NCBI GenBank assembly: GCA_001603035.1
Contig: LVAS01000002.1
Coordinates: forward strand, 1-64,000
Length of the DNA: 64,000 nucleotides
DNA from: Clostridiales bacterium Firm_13
GTDB lineage: Bacteria; Bacillota; Clostridia; Saccharofermentanales; Saccharofermentanaceae
Direction of reading: 5' to 3'
A program made the translations under genes and the position numbers. This document shows, piece after piece, positions 25,384 to 32,368 of the stretch. Positions within the stretch are counted from its first letter, which is position 1; every line of letters begins with the position of its first letter. The notes beneath the pieces were generated by a model, which was not told the DNA's origin, did no database searches, and worked only from the letters and a program-made list of their open reading frames with translations.

Positions 25384-25599
25384 TTGATTAACTTAGGGAA
25401 ATTCGAGAATGCGGGCAAGGTGAAAATAGTGACACCTGATGGCTAAGTCTTCGTCGGAAAAGCGGGAGAAGCGACAATGAAGGAGGACGAAGAAGAACTC
25501 GAACTTGACGAACCTTCTGATTGGCTTACGCTTTGGATCAATGGGCAACCCCTCTCTTTTCGACCAGAGGACATACTATCAATCGAAAAAATCGATTGA
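25384..25599 (+). pseudogene. LSM/Sm-like small protein with an internal TAA (module 3)
   Basis: From TTG 25384 (behind GAGGTGG) the frame reads INLGKFENAGKVKIVTPDG, then TAA at 25444-25446, then VFVGKAGEATMKEDEEELE and ending FRPEDILSIEKID. Apart from the stop this matches the shape of small LSM-like proteins of Firmicutes (VKIVTKDGKVFEG ... SIE). A CAA to TAA change would explain the stop (DGQVF). An internal ATG at 25477 could still make the last 40 residues. Such proteins are often found as partners next to toxin-like genes, which fits the module pattern. Confidence 0.6.
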
Positions 25600-25624
25600 G
25601 CCGCACGATCAAAGACTGCAAATC

Positions 25625-25664
25625 AAGCACTCTCACCCGAGGGTGCTCTTTTATGCCCGGAAAA
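25625..25664 (+). repeat. Cassette-boundary repeat R3 (also a terminator hairpin)
   Basis: Bases 25625-25647 are identical to 24588-24610 of R1 and fold the same way; TCTTTTATGCCCGGAAAAG follows. It lies 25 bases after the LSM-like pseudogene and is the third boundary in the series. Confidence 0.8.
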
Positions 25665-25763
25665 GAAGAGAAGCAAAGATTAAAACAAGATAATCCGCCG
25701 AGAAGAGATCCCAGAAGTAACGAGAGACGGCTCCAACGGGGCGAGGGAGCACAGACTGGATAG
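25653..25763 (+). other. Short basic ORF after repeat R3
   Basis: 36 codons: MPGKEEKQRLKQDNPPRRD, Arg-rich, ending at TAG 25761-25763. It begins inside R3 in the same way as MPEK in R1. It may be the stub of a fourth module or not be translated at all; no Shine-Dalgarno precedes it. The 154 bases from here to the next gene contain only its promoter. Confidence 0.3.
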
Positions 25764-25863
25764 TAATTTTGAAAAGTCCACCAGCTCGCTGCCAAGTAGT
25801 AACGACGCTTCTACACGTGTCCGATTTCTTCTTCCTCGAAATCATTTCTGTTTTGAGCCGCTA

Positions 25864-25872
25864 TGTTATAAT
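25864..25872 (+). promoter_or_regulatory. Extended -10 promoter of the zinc-ribbon membrane protein gene
   Basis: TGTTATAAT at 25864-25872 (TGn plus perfect TATAAT); no clear -35. It marks the return to normal host-like sequence. Confidence 0.5.
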
Positions 25873-25917
25873 GAATTTGTATTACGAGTTACTTGAGACA
25901 TAGGGGGAGGAACTGAT

Positions 25918-26613
25918 ATGATCTGTCCGAATTGTCGCAAAGAAGTTCCCGAAGGCAGTGCTTTTTGCTTTTCCTGCGGGACCAAGATGGATGTTACCGA
26001 CGCGTCGACTGCCTCTGCCTCCGAAGCGATTCTGTCGGAGCCGGAGCAAATTGACGTTTTCGCGGGTCCGACGTTGACCGAATCGTCGCCGTTTGTTACG
26101 TCGCCTCAGAAGAGTGAGGATGACGTTATCGAAGGAATTGCGCCGGCGCAAGAATTGGGATCTTCCGCCAAAGAGGTCACGGAGTCCGGCGTCGAATCGA
26201 GTATTCCGACTGCGCCCTCCGCTGCTATCCCTGCCGCGCCTGCTGCCGCCGGACCGGTTGGAACGCCCGTAATTCCCGTGCAGACGGTTAAGACGTCGGT
26301 TCCTCCGACGCCTCCTGTCGTTCTCCCGAAGAGTGCGCGCCCGATTACGACGGGAGGAACTTTCTGGTTCTTCTTTGTCACCTGTATCCCTCTGGTCGGG
26401 CTGATTGTTTTATTGGCGGTCGGTTTCGGCAGCAAAAACAAGAGCAGAAGAAGTGTGGCGCGTGCGATTCTAATCTATCAGATTCTGGCTGTACTTCTGA
26501 TCTGTCTCGCGTTTGTCGTTCTCTTCTTCGGGAATCGCTTGTTGCTGGAGCGACTCTTTGATCCGGATAGCTGGAGACAAATCGGGCAGGCGGTCACCGC
26601 GGCTTTCTCCTAA
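25918..26613 (+). CDS. Zinc-ribbon protein with two C-terminal membrane segments
   Basis: 231 residues. N-terminal double CxxC (CPNCRKEVPEGSAFCFSCG) forms a zinc ribbon. Residues ~30-135 are a Ser/Pro/Ala/Glu-rich flexible linker. Two hydrophobic helices follow (about 143-166 and 180-204), separated by the basic GFGSKNKSRRS. GGGGGAGGA places the ATG. Many Bacillota encode such zinc_ribbon_2/DUF4870-like membrane proteins of unknown function; I cannot be more exact. Confidence 0.8.
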   Translation: MICPNCRKEVPEGSAFCFSCGTKMDVTDASTASASEAILSEPEQIDVFAGPTLTESSPFVTSPQKSEDDVIEGIAPAQELGSSAKEVTESGVESSIPTAPSAAIPAAPAAAGPVGTPVIPVQTVKTSVPPTPPVVLPKSARPITTGGTFWFFFVTCIPLVGLIVLLAVGFGSKNKSRRSVARAILIYQILAVLLICLAFVVLFFGNRLLLERLFDPDSWRQIGQAVTAAFS

Positions 26614-26668
26614 TTCCGCTTTTTGTCCCTAAGCGGCAAGAAATCTGCTATATTTGCGTTTTTCTGCT

Positions 26669-26681
26669 GTAACATTGTTAC
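26669..26681. promoter_or_regulatory. Perfect palindrome upstream of the DUF4004 gene
   Basis: GTAACATTGTTAC: six-base arms around one T, lying just before a TAAAAT (26684-26689) that could be a -10. A MerR-type HTH gene follows, so an autoregulatory operator is possible. Confidence 0.35.
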
Positions 26682-26691
26682 GTTAAAATCA

Positions 26692-26732
26692 AGCTGTAGC
26701 GACTGCGAGAAGTAGTCGCGCAGCTTTTTTTT
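26692..26732 (+). terminator. Terminator immediately upstream of the DUF4004 gene
   Basis: AGCTG (26692-26696) pairs with CAGCT (26721-26725) and GCGACT (26699-26704) with AGTCGC (26714-26719), then T8 at 26725-26732. Only 12 bases separate the T-run from the ATG at 26745, and these include the Shine-Dalgarno GAGGTG. It either ends the upstream gene or acts as an attenuator. Confidence 0.82.
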
Positions 26733-26744
26733 CGAGGTGACGGC

Positions 26745-27374
26745 ATGCCGGAAGATGAACTGATTTCAAAGCGTGAATTACTACGCACAGCCCGAATATC
26801 CTACGGAACGCTTTACCGATGGAAGCGGATGAATCTCATCCCGGAATCCTGGTTCATTCACAAGTCGACGCATACGGGACAAGAGACCTTTTTCCCGCGG
26901 GAAAGGATGCTTGCCCGTGTCGGTCGCATTCAGGAGCTGAAGGGGGAACTCACGCCGCAACAACTGAGTGAGATTTTCTCTCCGAATGTGAAGAGTTTTC
27001 GAATTCCGCTCGAGGACTTTGTCCGTTTGCAACTTGTCGCCAAATTGTCTGTGACGGCCTTTTCGTCGGTATTTCCGAGTAAGAAGGAACTTTGTTTTGA
27101 TGACGTTTTCTCGATGTATGTCGTCGATCATTTGATGCGGCTTTCGGGTATTTATCTCGAAGACGCGAAGCAAGTGATCCGCATGCTGGATCGATATCTT
27201 GCATCCCGCGGCAGTAAAGAGTTTCAGTTGATATTGATGCGCAAAATGGGCATTCCCTTCACACTTCTCGTTCGCGGAGAGGACGAGATTCTTCTCGAAG
27301 AGAATACCGAGATTGTCGCCTGTGCGAATCTTTCAGAATTTGAAGAGGCCCTGAAAGACCGACTGATCGCATAA
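26745..27374 (+). CDS. DUF4004 (YhbD-like) MerR-type helix-turn-helix protein
   Basis: 209 residues. It opens with LISKRELLRTARISYGTLYRWKRM, a MerR-like winged HTH, and LIPESWFIHKSTHTGQETFFP matches the YhbD/DUF4004 family. The rest is helical with no known cofactor site. The family is uncharacterised, thought to be regulatory. It is followed after 23 bases by an ArsR gene, and its own expression may be controlled by the terminator in front of it. Confidence 0.82.
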   Translation: MPEDELISKRELLRTARISYGTLYRWKRMNLIPESWFIHKSTHTGQETFFPRERMLARVGRIQELKGELTPQQLSEIFSPNVKSFRIPLEDFVRLQLVAKLSVTAFSSVFPSKKELCFDDVFSMYVVDHLMRLSGIYLEDAKQVIRMLDRYLASRGSKEFQLILMRKMGIPFTLLVRGEDEILLEENTEIVACANLSEFEEALKDRLIA

Positions 27375-27397
27375 GCCGACAAGAGAAGGAGGCTTTG

Positions 27398-27898
27398 ATG
27401 AAGGAGACTGCTAAGAAGAAGGACAAACAGCTGGTCAGAGAGAAAGCCTACGAAATTCTTCATCTCCTTTCGGATCCGCATCGAATGAGAATTCTCCGTA
27501 CGTTGTCGGAGAACGGAGAATTGTGCGCGAAAGACATTCTTGTTCACTTCCCGATAACCCAGCCGACACTCTCGCATCATATGAGCGTTCTTCAAAAGAC
27601 AGGCCTGGTCGCCGCAAAGAAATGTGGGCGTCAGGTCTTTTATCGTATTTCTCCCGAAGGGCTTGACCTTCTGATACAGTTCTTCTCCGAGATTCGGGAA
27701 GAAGGCCTTCGGACAGACCTGATCTCAGCGACGGATTCTCCGCGATCCATCGTAAAACCATCGCCGGTTCCTTCAACTGAAACCGAGAAGGAGAACGAGG
27801 ATCCCGAGGTCGCCTCAGAGCTTTCGCATACGAAGAAAAAGACGAAAGCGGAGAAAGAGCATAAGAAAAAGAAAAAAGATAAGAAGAAGAAAAAATAG
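27398..27898 (+). CDS. ArsR-family transcriptional regulator with Lys-rich tail
   Basis: 166 residues from ATG 27398 with AGAAGGAGG. The winged-helix domain covers residues ~10-95 (LSDPHRMRILRTLSENGELC, ITQPTLSHHMSVLQKTGLV, GRQVFYRISPEG). The usual metal-sensing CVCD box reads LCAKD, so metal sensing is doubtful. From about residue 115 the protein is low-complexity and ends in a run of Lys (KKKTKAEKEHKKKKKDKKKK). No target operon is obvious beside it; DUF4004 lies upstream and perR downstream. Confidence 0.88.
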   Translation: MKETAKKKDKQLVREKAYEILHLLSDPHRMRILRTLSENGELCAKDILVHFPITQPTLSHHMSVLQKTGLVAAKKCGRQVFYRISPEGLDLLIQFFSEIREEGLRTDLISATDSPRSIVKPSPVPSTETEKENEDPEVASELSHTKKKTKAEKEHKKKKKDKKKKK

Positions 27899-27920
27899 TT
27901 CAGAAAACCCTTCGCAAAAA

Positions 27921-27957
27921 TTGACTTTTCAATTCGTAAGGATTATTATGATGTAAA
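27921..27957 (+). promoter_or_regulatory. perR promoter with overlapping PerR-like box
   Basis: TTGACT (27921-27926), 17-base spacer, TATTAT (27944-27949). Bases 27943-27957 (TTATTATGATGTAAA) match 11 of 15 positions of the Bacillus PerR box TTATAATnATTATAA, and overlap the -10. This suggests autoregulation by peroxide. Confidence 0.6.
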
Positions 27958-27983
27958 GATTACAACATGGATGGTGAATCAAT

Positions 27984-28406
27984 TTGGCACGTCAAGATCT
28001 TGTCGATACCATTATTCGTAAATTCTCCGAGAGGGAGATCCGATTGACGCCTCAGCGAATCGGAGTCTACCGCTATCTTCTTGAGAATCGCACACATCCA
28101 ACCGTAGAAACGGTTTATCAGGCACTTAAGGCCGACAGCCCCTCTTTATCCAAGACGACGATCTATAACACGGTTGATACGTTAACCGACGCCGGTTTGA
28201 TACGCGTGATTCGTGTCGGCGAAGGAGAAGCTCGCTTGGATGGCGAGATTATTGATCACGGCCATTTCTTTTGTAGAGTGTGCGGCAATGTCTATGACTT
28301 TGATCTGGACAATTGTCATCTGCCCCAGTCCTTGCCGGGATTTCGCATGGAAGGGTTTGATGTCCATGTTGCCGGAGTTTGCGCCGCTTGTGCCGAGAAG
28401 GACTAA
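27984..28406 (+). CDS. perR: Fur-family peroxide regulator PerR
   Basis: 140 residues from TTG 27984 (no ATG fits in frame; GGTGA precedes). HTH: RLTPQRIGVYRYL and SKTTIYNTVDTL. The regulatory metal site of PerR can be traced: His of THPTVETVY, Asp of ARLDG, the pair in DHGHFFCRVC and Asp of NVYDFD. Structural zinc is held by CRVC and CAAC. Having Asp at the D104 position supports PerR over Fur or Zur. It is followed by rubrerythrin and desulfoferrodoxin, the usual PerR targets in anaerobes. Confidence 0.9.
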   Translation: MARQDLVDTIIRKFSEREIRLTPQRIGVYRYLLENRTHPTVETVYQALKADSPSLSKTTIYNTVDTLTDAGLIRVIRVGEGEARLDGEIIDHGHFFCRVCGNVYDFDLDNCHLPQSLPGFRMEGFDVHVAGVCAACAEKD

Positions 28407-28421
28407 TTTCCATAGTCGCCC

Positions 28422-28438
28422 GAATGCCTATGGCATTC
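28422..28438. promoter_or_regulatory. Inverted repeat upstream of rubrerythrin
   Basis: GAATGCC-TAT-GGCATTC, perfect seven-base arms, between perR and the rubrerythrin start. It has no T-run, so it is not a terminator; an operator or an RNA-stabilising stem is possible. Confidence 0.4.
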
Positions 28439-28464
28439 CTATATAAAAAACGGAGGATAATTAC

Positions 28465-29004
28465 ATGGAATTGAAGGGAACAAAAACGGAGAAGAACCTA
28501 AATGCCGCTTTTGCCGGAGAATCGATGGCTACGAACAAATACAGCTATTACGCTTCTCAGGCAAAGAAAGAAGGGTATGTTCAGATTTCCAATATCTTTA
28601 CCGAGACGAGCGGAAATGAGAGAGAGCATGCCAAGCTCTGGTTTAAGGCGCTCCACGGCGGCGAAGTGGCAGAGACTTCCGCCAATCTTCTTGACGCCGC
28701 CGCCGGTGAAAACTACGAGTGGACCGAGATGTATAAGCAGTTCGCCGCCGACGCCCGCGAAGAAGGCTTTAACCAGTTAGCGGCCGCTTTTGAAGGCGTA
28801 GCCGCGATTGAGAAGGAGCATGAGGCTCGTTACAGAGCGCTCGCGGAACGTATCGAAAAGGGTGAAGTATTCGAACGTGACGGGATCGTCGTCTGGAAAT
28901 GCATCAACTGTGGTCATATCCACATCGGCACCAAGGCGCCTCAACTCTGTCCGGTTTGCAAACACGCGCAATCTTATTTTGAACTTCAGTCCAAGAATTA
29001 CTGA
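28465..29004 (+). CDS. rbr: Rubrerythrin
   Basis: 179 residues. The N-terminal four-helix diiron domain has the Glu/His ligands ([48 protein letters not shown]). The C-terminal rubredoxin domain binds iron through CINCGH and CPVCKH. It is an NADH-peroxidase-type enzyme detoxifying H2O2 in anaerobes. Strong CGGAGG site. Immediately after perR and before the superoxide reductase gene. Confidence 0.97.
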   Translation: MELKGTKTEKNLNAAFAGESMATNKYSYYASQAKKEGYVQISNIFTETSGNEREHAKLWFKALHGGEVAETSANLLDAAAGENYEWTEMYKQFAADAREEGFNQLAAAFEGVAAIEKEHEARYRALAERIEKGEVFERDGIVVWKCINCGHIHIGTKAPQLCPVCKHAQSYFELQSKNY

Positions 29005-29082
29005 TCCTCCCTTGGAATCGGTCATTTGCCGTCCGCACTCGGTACGGCAACGTATTTGCTTATAAGCAGAAAGGTTGGTAAA

Positions 29083-29466
29083 ATGGCACGTCAATTTAAG
29101 GTTTTTAAATGCCCGATATGCGGAAATATGGTTACACTTCTTCATGAGGGCGGCGGAGAACTCGTCTGCTGCGGAAACCCGATGAAGCTCTTGACCGCCG
29201 GTGAGAACGATACAGCCGCTAAAGAAAAGCACATTCCCGTCGTAAAGGTCGAGAATGGTATTATCGAAGTTGAGGTCGGCTCGGTCGCACATCCGATGAC
29301 GCCGGAGCATTATATCCAGTTCATCGCTCTTGTGACAGACTCCGCGACGTTCATTCAGTATCTCACACCGGAAGATGCTCCGAAGGCGACATTCACGTTC
29401 ACGGCGATCCCGGAGAACTTTGAAGTTTATGAGTATTGCAATCTTCACGGACTTTGGAAAGCCTGA
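29083..29466 (+). CDS. dfx: Desulfoferrodoxin (superoxide reductase, two-iron type)
   Basis: 127 residues. The desulforedoxin-like N terminus has Cys ligands CPICGN and CCGNP for centre I. Centre II ligands are His of EKHIPV, both His of VAHPMTPEHY, and Cys/His of YCNLHGLW. It reduces superoxide to H2O2, which rubrerythrin then removes. The start ATG 29083 has only a weak AAAGG site. Confidence 0.96.
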   Translation: MARQFKVFKCPICGNMVTLLHEGGGELVCCGNPMKLLTAGENDTAAKEKHIPVVKVENGIIEVEVGSVAHPMTPEHYIQFIALVTDSATFIQYLTPEDAPKATFTFTAIPENFEVYEYCNLHGLWKA

Positions 29467-29532
29467 CAGATTCTTGACTTTCTTATATCAGTTGAACATC
29501 CGCAATAAACTTCCACAAATTTTCACATAAGA

Positions 29533-29582
29533 GTGTGCCCCAAGTGCAAAACGGGAAGTCCGGCACTTGGGGCACACTTTAT
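29533..29582. terminator. Strong terminator between dfx and ilvC
   Basis: A perfect 15-pair stem (29533-29547 with 29563-29577) around a 15-base loop, followed by TTTATTTT on the plus strand. It lies between convergent genes; on the minus strand the T-run is poorer, so it mainly serves dfx. Confidence 0.9.
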
Positions 29583-29623
29583 TTTCTTCTTGCGACAACG
29601 GTTTCTTTTACATTATGTCGCCA

Positions 29624-30622
29624 TTAATTCTTCGGCTCGTTCCAGCTCATCAAAGCGCGAAGTTCCTTGCCGACCTTTTCGATCGGATGTTCGGCTTCGA
29701 GTCTTCTTCTGGCATTAAAATTCAAACGTCCGCACTGGTTTTCGAGAATCCAGTTGCGCGCGAAGGTTCCATCCTGAATCTCAGCCAGAACTTTCTTCAT
29801 TTCCTTCTTGGTATCATCGGTGATAATTCTTTTGCCGATACAGTAATCGCCGTATTCGGCTGTGTCGGAAATCGAGTAACGCATACGGGTGAGACCGCCC
29901 TGATAGACAAGATCGACAATGAGCTTCATCTCGTGCATGCACTCATAGTACGCGTTCTCCGGATCATAACCGGCTTCGCAAAGAACTTCGAACCCGACCT
30001 TCATTAACTCGGAAACGCCGCCGCAAAGAACGGCCTGCTCGCCGAAAAGATCTGTCTCTGTCTCTTCGCGGAAAGATGTCTCGAGAAGACCCGCGCGGCT
30101 GCCGCCGATCCCGTGCCCGTAAGCGAATGCGATGTCTTTCGCATTACCGGTATAATCCTGATAGACCGCATAAAGACAAGGTACGCCGCGCCCGATCTGA
30201 TACTCGGAACGAACCGTGTGTCCGGGTCCCTTCGGCGCGATCATAAAGACATCGATGTTACTCGGCGGCACAATCCGCTGAAAGTGGATATTGAACCCGT
30301 GCGCAAATGCGAGAGCCTTGCCCTCCGTCAAATTCGGAAGGATGTCCTTCTCGTACATATCCGGCTGCTTTTCGTCATTGATCAGAATCATAATCACGTC
30401 GGCCGCTTTCGTGGCGTCGGCTGTCGTCATGACGGTAAGTCCGGCCTTCTGGGCTGTTTCCCAAGACTTGGACCCTTCGTACAGCGCAACGATCACTTTG
30501 ACTCCGCTCTCTTTTAAGTTCAGAGCGTGCGCATGACCCTGACTGCCGTATCCGACAATCGCCACAGTCTTGTTGTCGAGAGCGTGTGTCTGGCACTCGG
30601 CATCCTTGTAAACCTTTTTCAT
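29624..30622 (-). CDS. ilvC: Ketol-acid reductoisomerase
   Basis: 332 residues. The N-terminal Rossmann fold has [17 protein letters not shown]; the knotted catalytic domain has the acidic Mg2+ ligands in [12 protein letters not shown] and [14 protein letters not shown], plus [12 protein letters not shown]. Second common step of valine, leucine and isoleucine synthesis. The gene has a GGAGGA site and follows ilvN after 58 bases; ilvB, ilvD and ilvE are not in the window. Confidence 0.97.
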   Translation of the reverse strand: MKKVYKDAECQTHALDNKTVAIVGYGSQGHAHALNLKESGVKVIVALYEGSKSWETAQKAGLTVMTTADATKAADVIMILINDEKQPDMYEKDILPNLTEGKALAFAHGFNIHFQRIVPPSNIDVFMIAPKGPGHTVRSEYQIGRGVPCLYAVYQDYTGNAKDIAFAYGHGIGGSRAGLLETSFREETETDLFGEQAVLCGGVSELMKVGFEVLCEAGYDPENAYYECMHEMKLIVDLVYQGGLTRMRYSISDTAEYGDYCIGKRIITDDTKKEMKKVLAEIQDGTFARNWILENQCGRLNFNARRRLEAEHPIEKVGKELRALMSWNEPKN

Positions 30623-30680
30623 GTGTTCCTCCTTATATGTTCGATATTGACTTCAATGAAACGAAGAGAGATTCTCGGCG

Positions 30681-31184
30681 TCAACTGTCGAGACTTAAGA
30701 CCCGGTCTCCTCGCTCGATCGCGATTCGCCCGGTTCGCACCATCTCCAAAACGCCGAAAGGTTCCAACATCTGCGCCAGCGCGTTGATCTTATCGTCGCC
30801 GCCGGAAATCTCGATGGTCGCGGTAGAAGTGGAGACGTCAACGATATGACCGCGAAAAATATCGACGATCTGCAGGACCGACGTACGCGTCGCATCATCA
30901 CAGGTGACCTTGATGAACACAAGCTCGCGGGTAAAGTGCGCGTCCGGTTCCAAGCATTTGACCATCAGTACAATCGGCAACTTATGCAATTGCTTGACCA
31001 TCTGATCCACCTCGGTATCATCCGCGTCCAGACTTACCGTAATACGGGATATCTCCGGATTCTGGGTTGTACCGACGGCAAGGCTCTCGATATTGAATCC
31101 GCGTCTTGCGAACAGATTGGAAACACGGGCCAAGACGCCCGCATGGTTCTCGACAAGAATGGAAAGATTTCTTCTCGTGCTCAT
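30681..31184 (-). CDS. ilvN: Acetolactate synthase small (regulatory) subunit
   Basis: 167 residues. ACT domain at the N terminus (LSILVENHAGVLARVSNLFA, GFNIESLAVG) followed by the ALS small-subunit C-terminal domain (LVFIKVTCDDATRTSVLQI, EISGGDDKINAL). It makes acetolactate synthase sensitive to valine. The catalytic ilvB is not adjacent, which is unusual. No Shine-Dalgarno is visible before the ATG; a 13-codon ORF with a strong site ends four bases upstream, so coupled translation is likely. Confidence 0.95.
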   Translation of the reverse strand: MSTRRNLSILVENHAGVLARVSNLFARRGFNIESLAVGTTQNPEISRITVSLDADDTEVDQMVKQLHKLPIVLMVKCLEPDAHFTRELVFIKVTCDDATRTSVLQIVDIFRGHIVDVSTSTATIEISGGDDKINALAQMLEPFGVLEMVRTGRIAIERGDRVLSLDS

Positions 31185-31188
31185 ATGC

Positions 31189-31230
31189 TTATCTTCGCGA
31201 GCGCAAAGGATTCCTTCTTTGCGAGCTCAT
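31189..31230 (-). CDS. Short upstream ORF of ilvN
   Basis: Minus strand: GGAGG (31236-31240), five bases, then ATG and 13 codons (MSSQRRNPLRSRR), TAA at 31189-31191, four bases before the ilvN ATG and out of frame with it. It contains the hairpin CGCAAAG/CTTTGCG. With five Arg and only one Leu it does not look like a branched-chain attenuation peptide. Its role may be to bring ribosomes to ilvN. The remaining ~150 bases to mscL hold no other gene; a TATAGAAT near 31270 on this strand may be the -10. Confidence 0.5.
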   Translation of the reverse strand: MSSQRRNPLRSRR

Positions 31231-31382
31231 ACGCGCCTCCTGTCAGTGATTTCTCTTACGTTAACATGATTCTATACCCGAAACAACCAAGCGAATTCGA
31301 CCGCTCGGCAAAAGGACGGAAAGCAACAGGAAACAGAACGAAATATGCGAAAACGATCCTCTTTGAGAAGTGCTTCTGCAAA

Positions 31383-31835
31383 TTACTTCGTTTGATTTCC
31401 CGATTTGAGAAGATCCCGAATCTCGGTAAGAAGCGCGATATCCGCAGGAGTCTCGGGCGCAGCCGGAGCTTCCTCTTCCTTCTCCTTCTTCATCTTGGAC
31501 TCGGCAAGAGATCTGGCCTTGTTTATTCCCTTCACAACGAGGAAAATAACGATGGCGACGATCAGAAACTGAAGAATCGCATTAATGAAAAGACCATATC
31601 CGATCGCGACCTCCGGCTTCAGCACTTCTTTTGTCGCAGGATCGAGGACTGCCGCCTTCAGGACGACCTTGAGCGAGGAGAAATCAATTCCGGATGTGAG
31701 CATTCCGATACAAGGCATGATCACATCTTTCACGAGAGAATTAACGATCGCGGTGAATGCCGTAGCGATGACGACACCGATAGCAAGATCCATGACATTT
31801 CCACGAAAAATGAACTGCTTAAACTCTTTCCACAT
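31383..31835 (-). CDS. mscL: Large-conductance mechanosensitive channel
   Basis: 150 residues from an ATG behind GGAGGG on the minus strand. MWKEFKQFIFRGNVMDLAIG and VVIATAFTAIVNSLVKDVIMP form the N-terminal helix and gate; GYGLFINAILQFLIVAIVIF is TM2; the end is a charged helical bundle (LLTEIRDLL). Opens under membrane tension to release solutes after osmotic downshock. Confidence 0.96.
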   Translation of the reverse strand: MWKEFKQFIFRGNVMDLAIGVVIATAFTAIVNSLVKDVIMPCIGMLTSGIDFSSLKVVLKAAVLDPATKEVLKPEVAIGYGLFINAILQFLIVAIVIFLVVKGINKARSLAESKMKKEKEEEAPAAPETPADIALLTEIRDLLKSGNQTK

Positions 31836-31896
31836 AAAAAACCCTCCGATAGTCGGCATTGCCGAATAATGTAATCTATTTATAGCATATCGCGGG

Positions 31897-31934
31897 CAAA
31901 AAAAGAAGGGCGTACCTTCCGCGAAGGCACGCCC
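31897..31934 (-). terminator. Terminator of the small P-loop gene
   Basis: On the minus strand GGGCGT (31934-31929) pairs with ACGCCC (31913-31908), with an inner CCTT/AAGG helix, then a T-rich run (complement of 31897-31905). Confidence 0.78.
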
Positions 31935-31957
31935 ATTCTGATAATCCCAAAGTCGTA

Positions 31958-32368
31958 TCAGCAGTATTTTTGGATGGAGTCGGGTAAGGATTCCTTGGCG
32001 CTGCTGCAAACGATCGTAATATTGATAGACCCATCGGATAAAAACGCATCGAGTTTCTGCAAAAACGCATCGAATTTGTCAATATCTTCATCCTTCGCGA
32101 TCTTAAAAATACTGTCGATATAGATATGTGTGAGATCATAATCCTTTGCGTGGATCCCCGCGATAAAACTCAGCAGTTGGTCGTAGCCTACGCACGGATA
32201 TTCATTGATATCAATCAGTCGAATCCGGTACTTCAGAAGCCGGTCAAGTCGGTTCCCACTCTGGATACAGACGATATTGTTGTTTTCCTGGATGGCCTGC
32301 TCGTTAATGTCATCAACAAGCTGTGCGGTTTTGCCGGTGCCCTTGGCGCCTGCTATTACTCGTATCAT
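31958..32368 (-). CDS. Small orphan P-loop ATP-binding protein
   Basis: 136 residues from the third of three ATGs (32366-32368), the one best spaced (nine bases) from AAGGGAG. Walker A is GAKGTGKT near the N terminus. DLTHIYIDSIFKI gives a Walker-B-like acidic strand, and ITIVCSSAKESLP a sensor-like strand. It is much shorter than AAA+ or ABC proteins and matches small uncharacterised P-loop proteins of Clostridia. Single gene with its own terminator. No function can be named. Confidence 0.75.
   Translation of the reverse strand: MIRVIAGAKGTGKTAQLVDDINEQAIQENNNIVCIQSGNRLDRLLKYRIRLIDINEYPCVGYDQLLSFIAGIHAKDYDLTHIYIDSIFKIAKDEDIDKFDAFLQKLDAFLSDGSINITIVCSSAKESLPDSIQKYC

Noticed and set aside
24617-25599. 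TAA reassigned to glutamine in a mobile element
   Set aside because: Three in-frame TAA codons in plausible coding text are suggestive, but the neighbouring module has several frameshifts and host genes use TAA as a stop, so plain decay explains the data.
31189-31230. Branched-chain amino-acid attenuation leader peptide for ilvN
   Set aside because: No run of Ile, Val or Leu codons and no terminator/antiterminator pair between it and ilvN.
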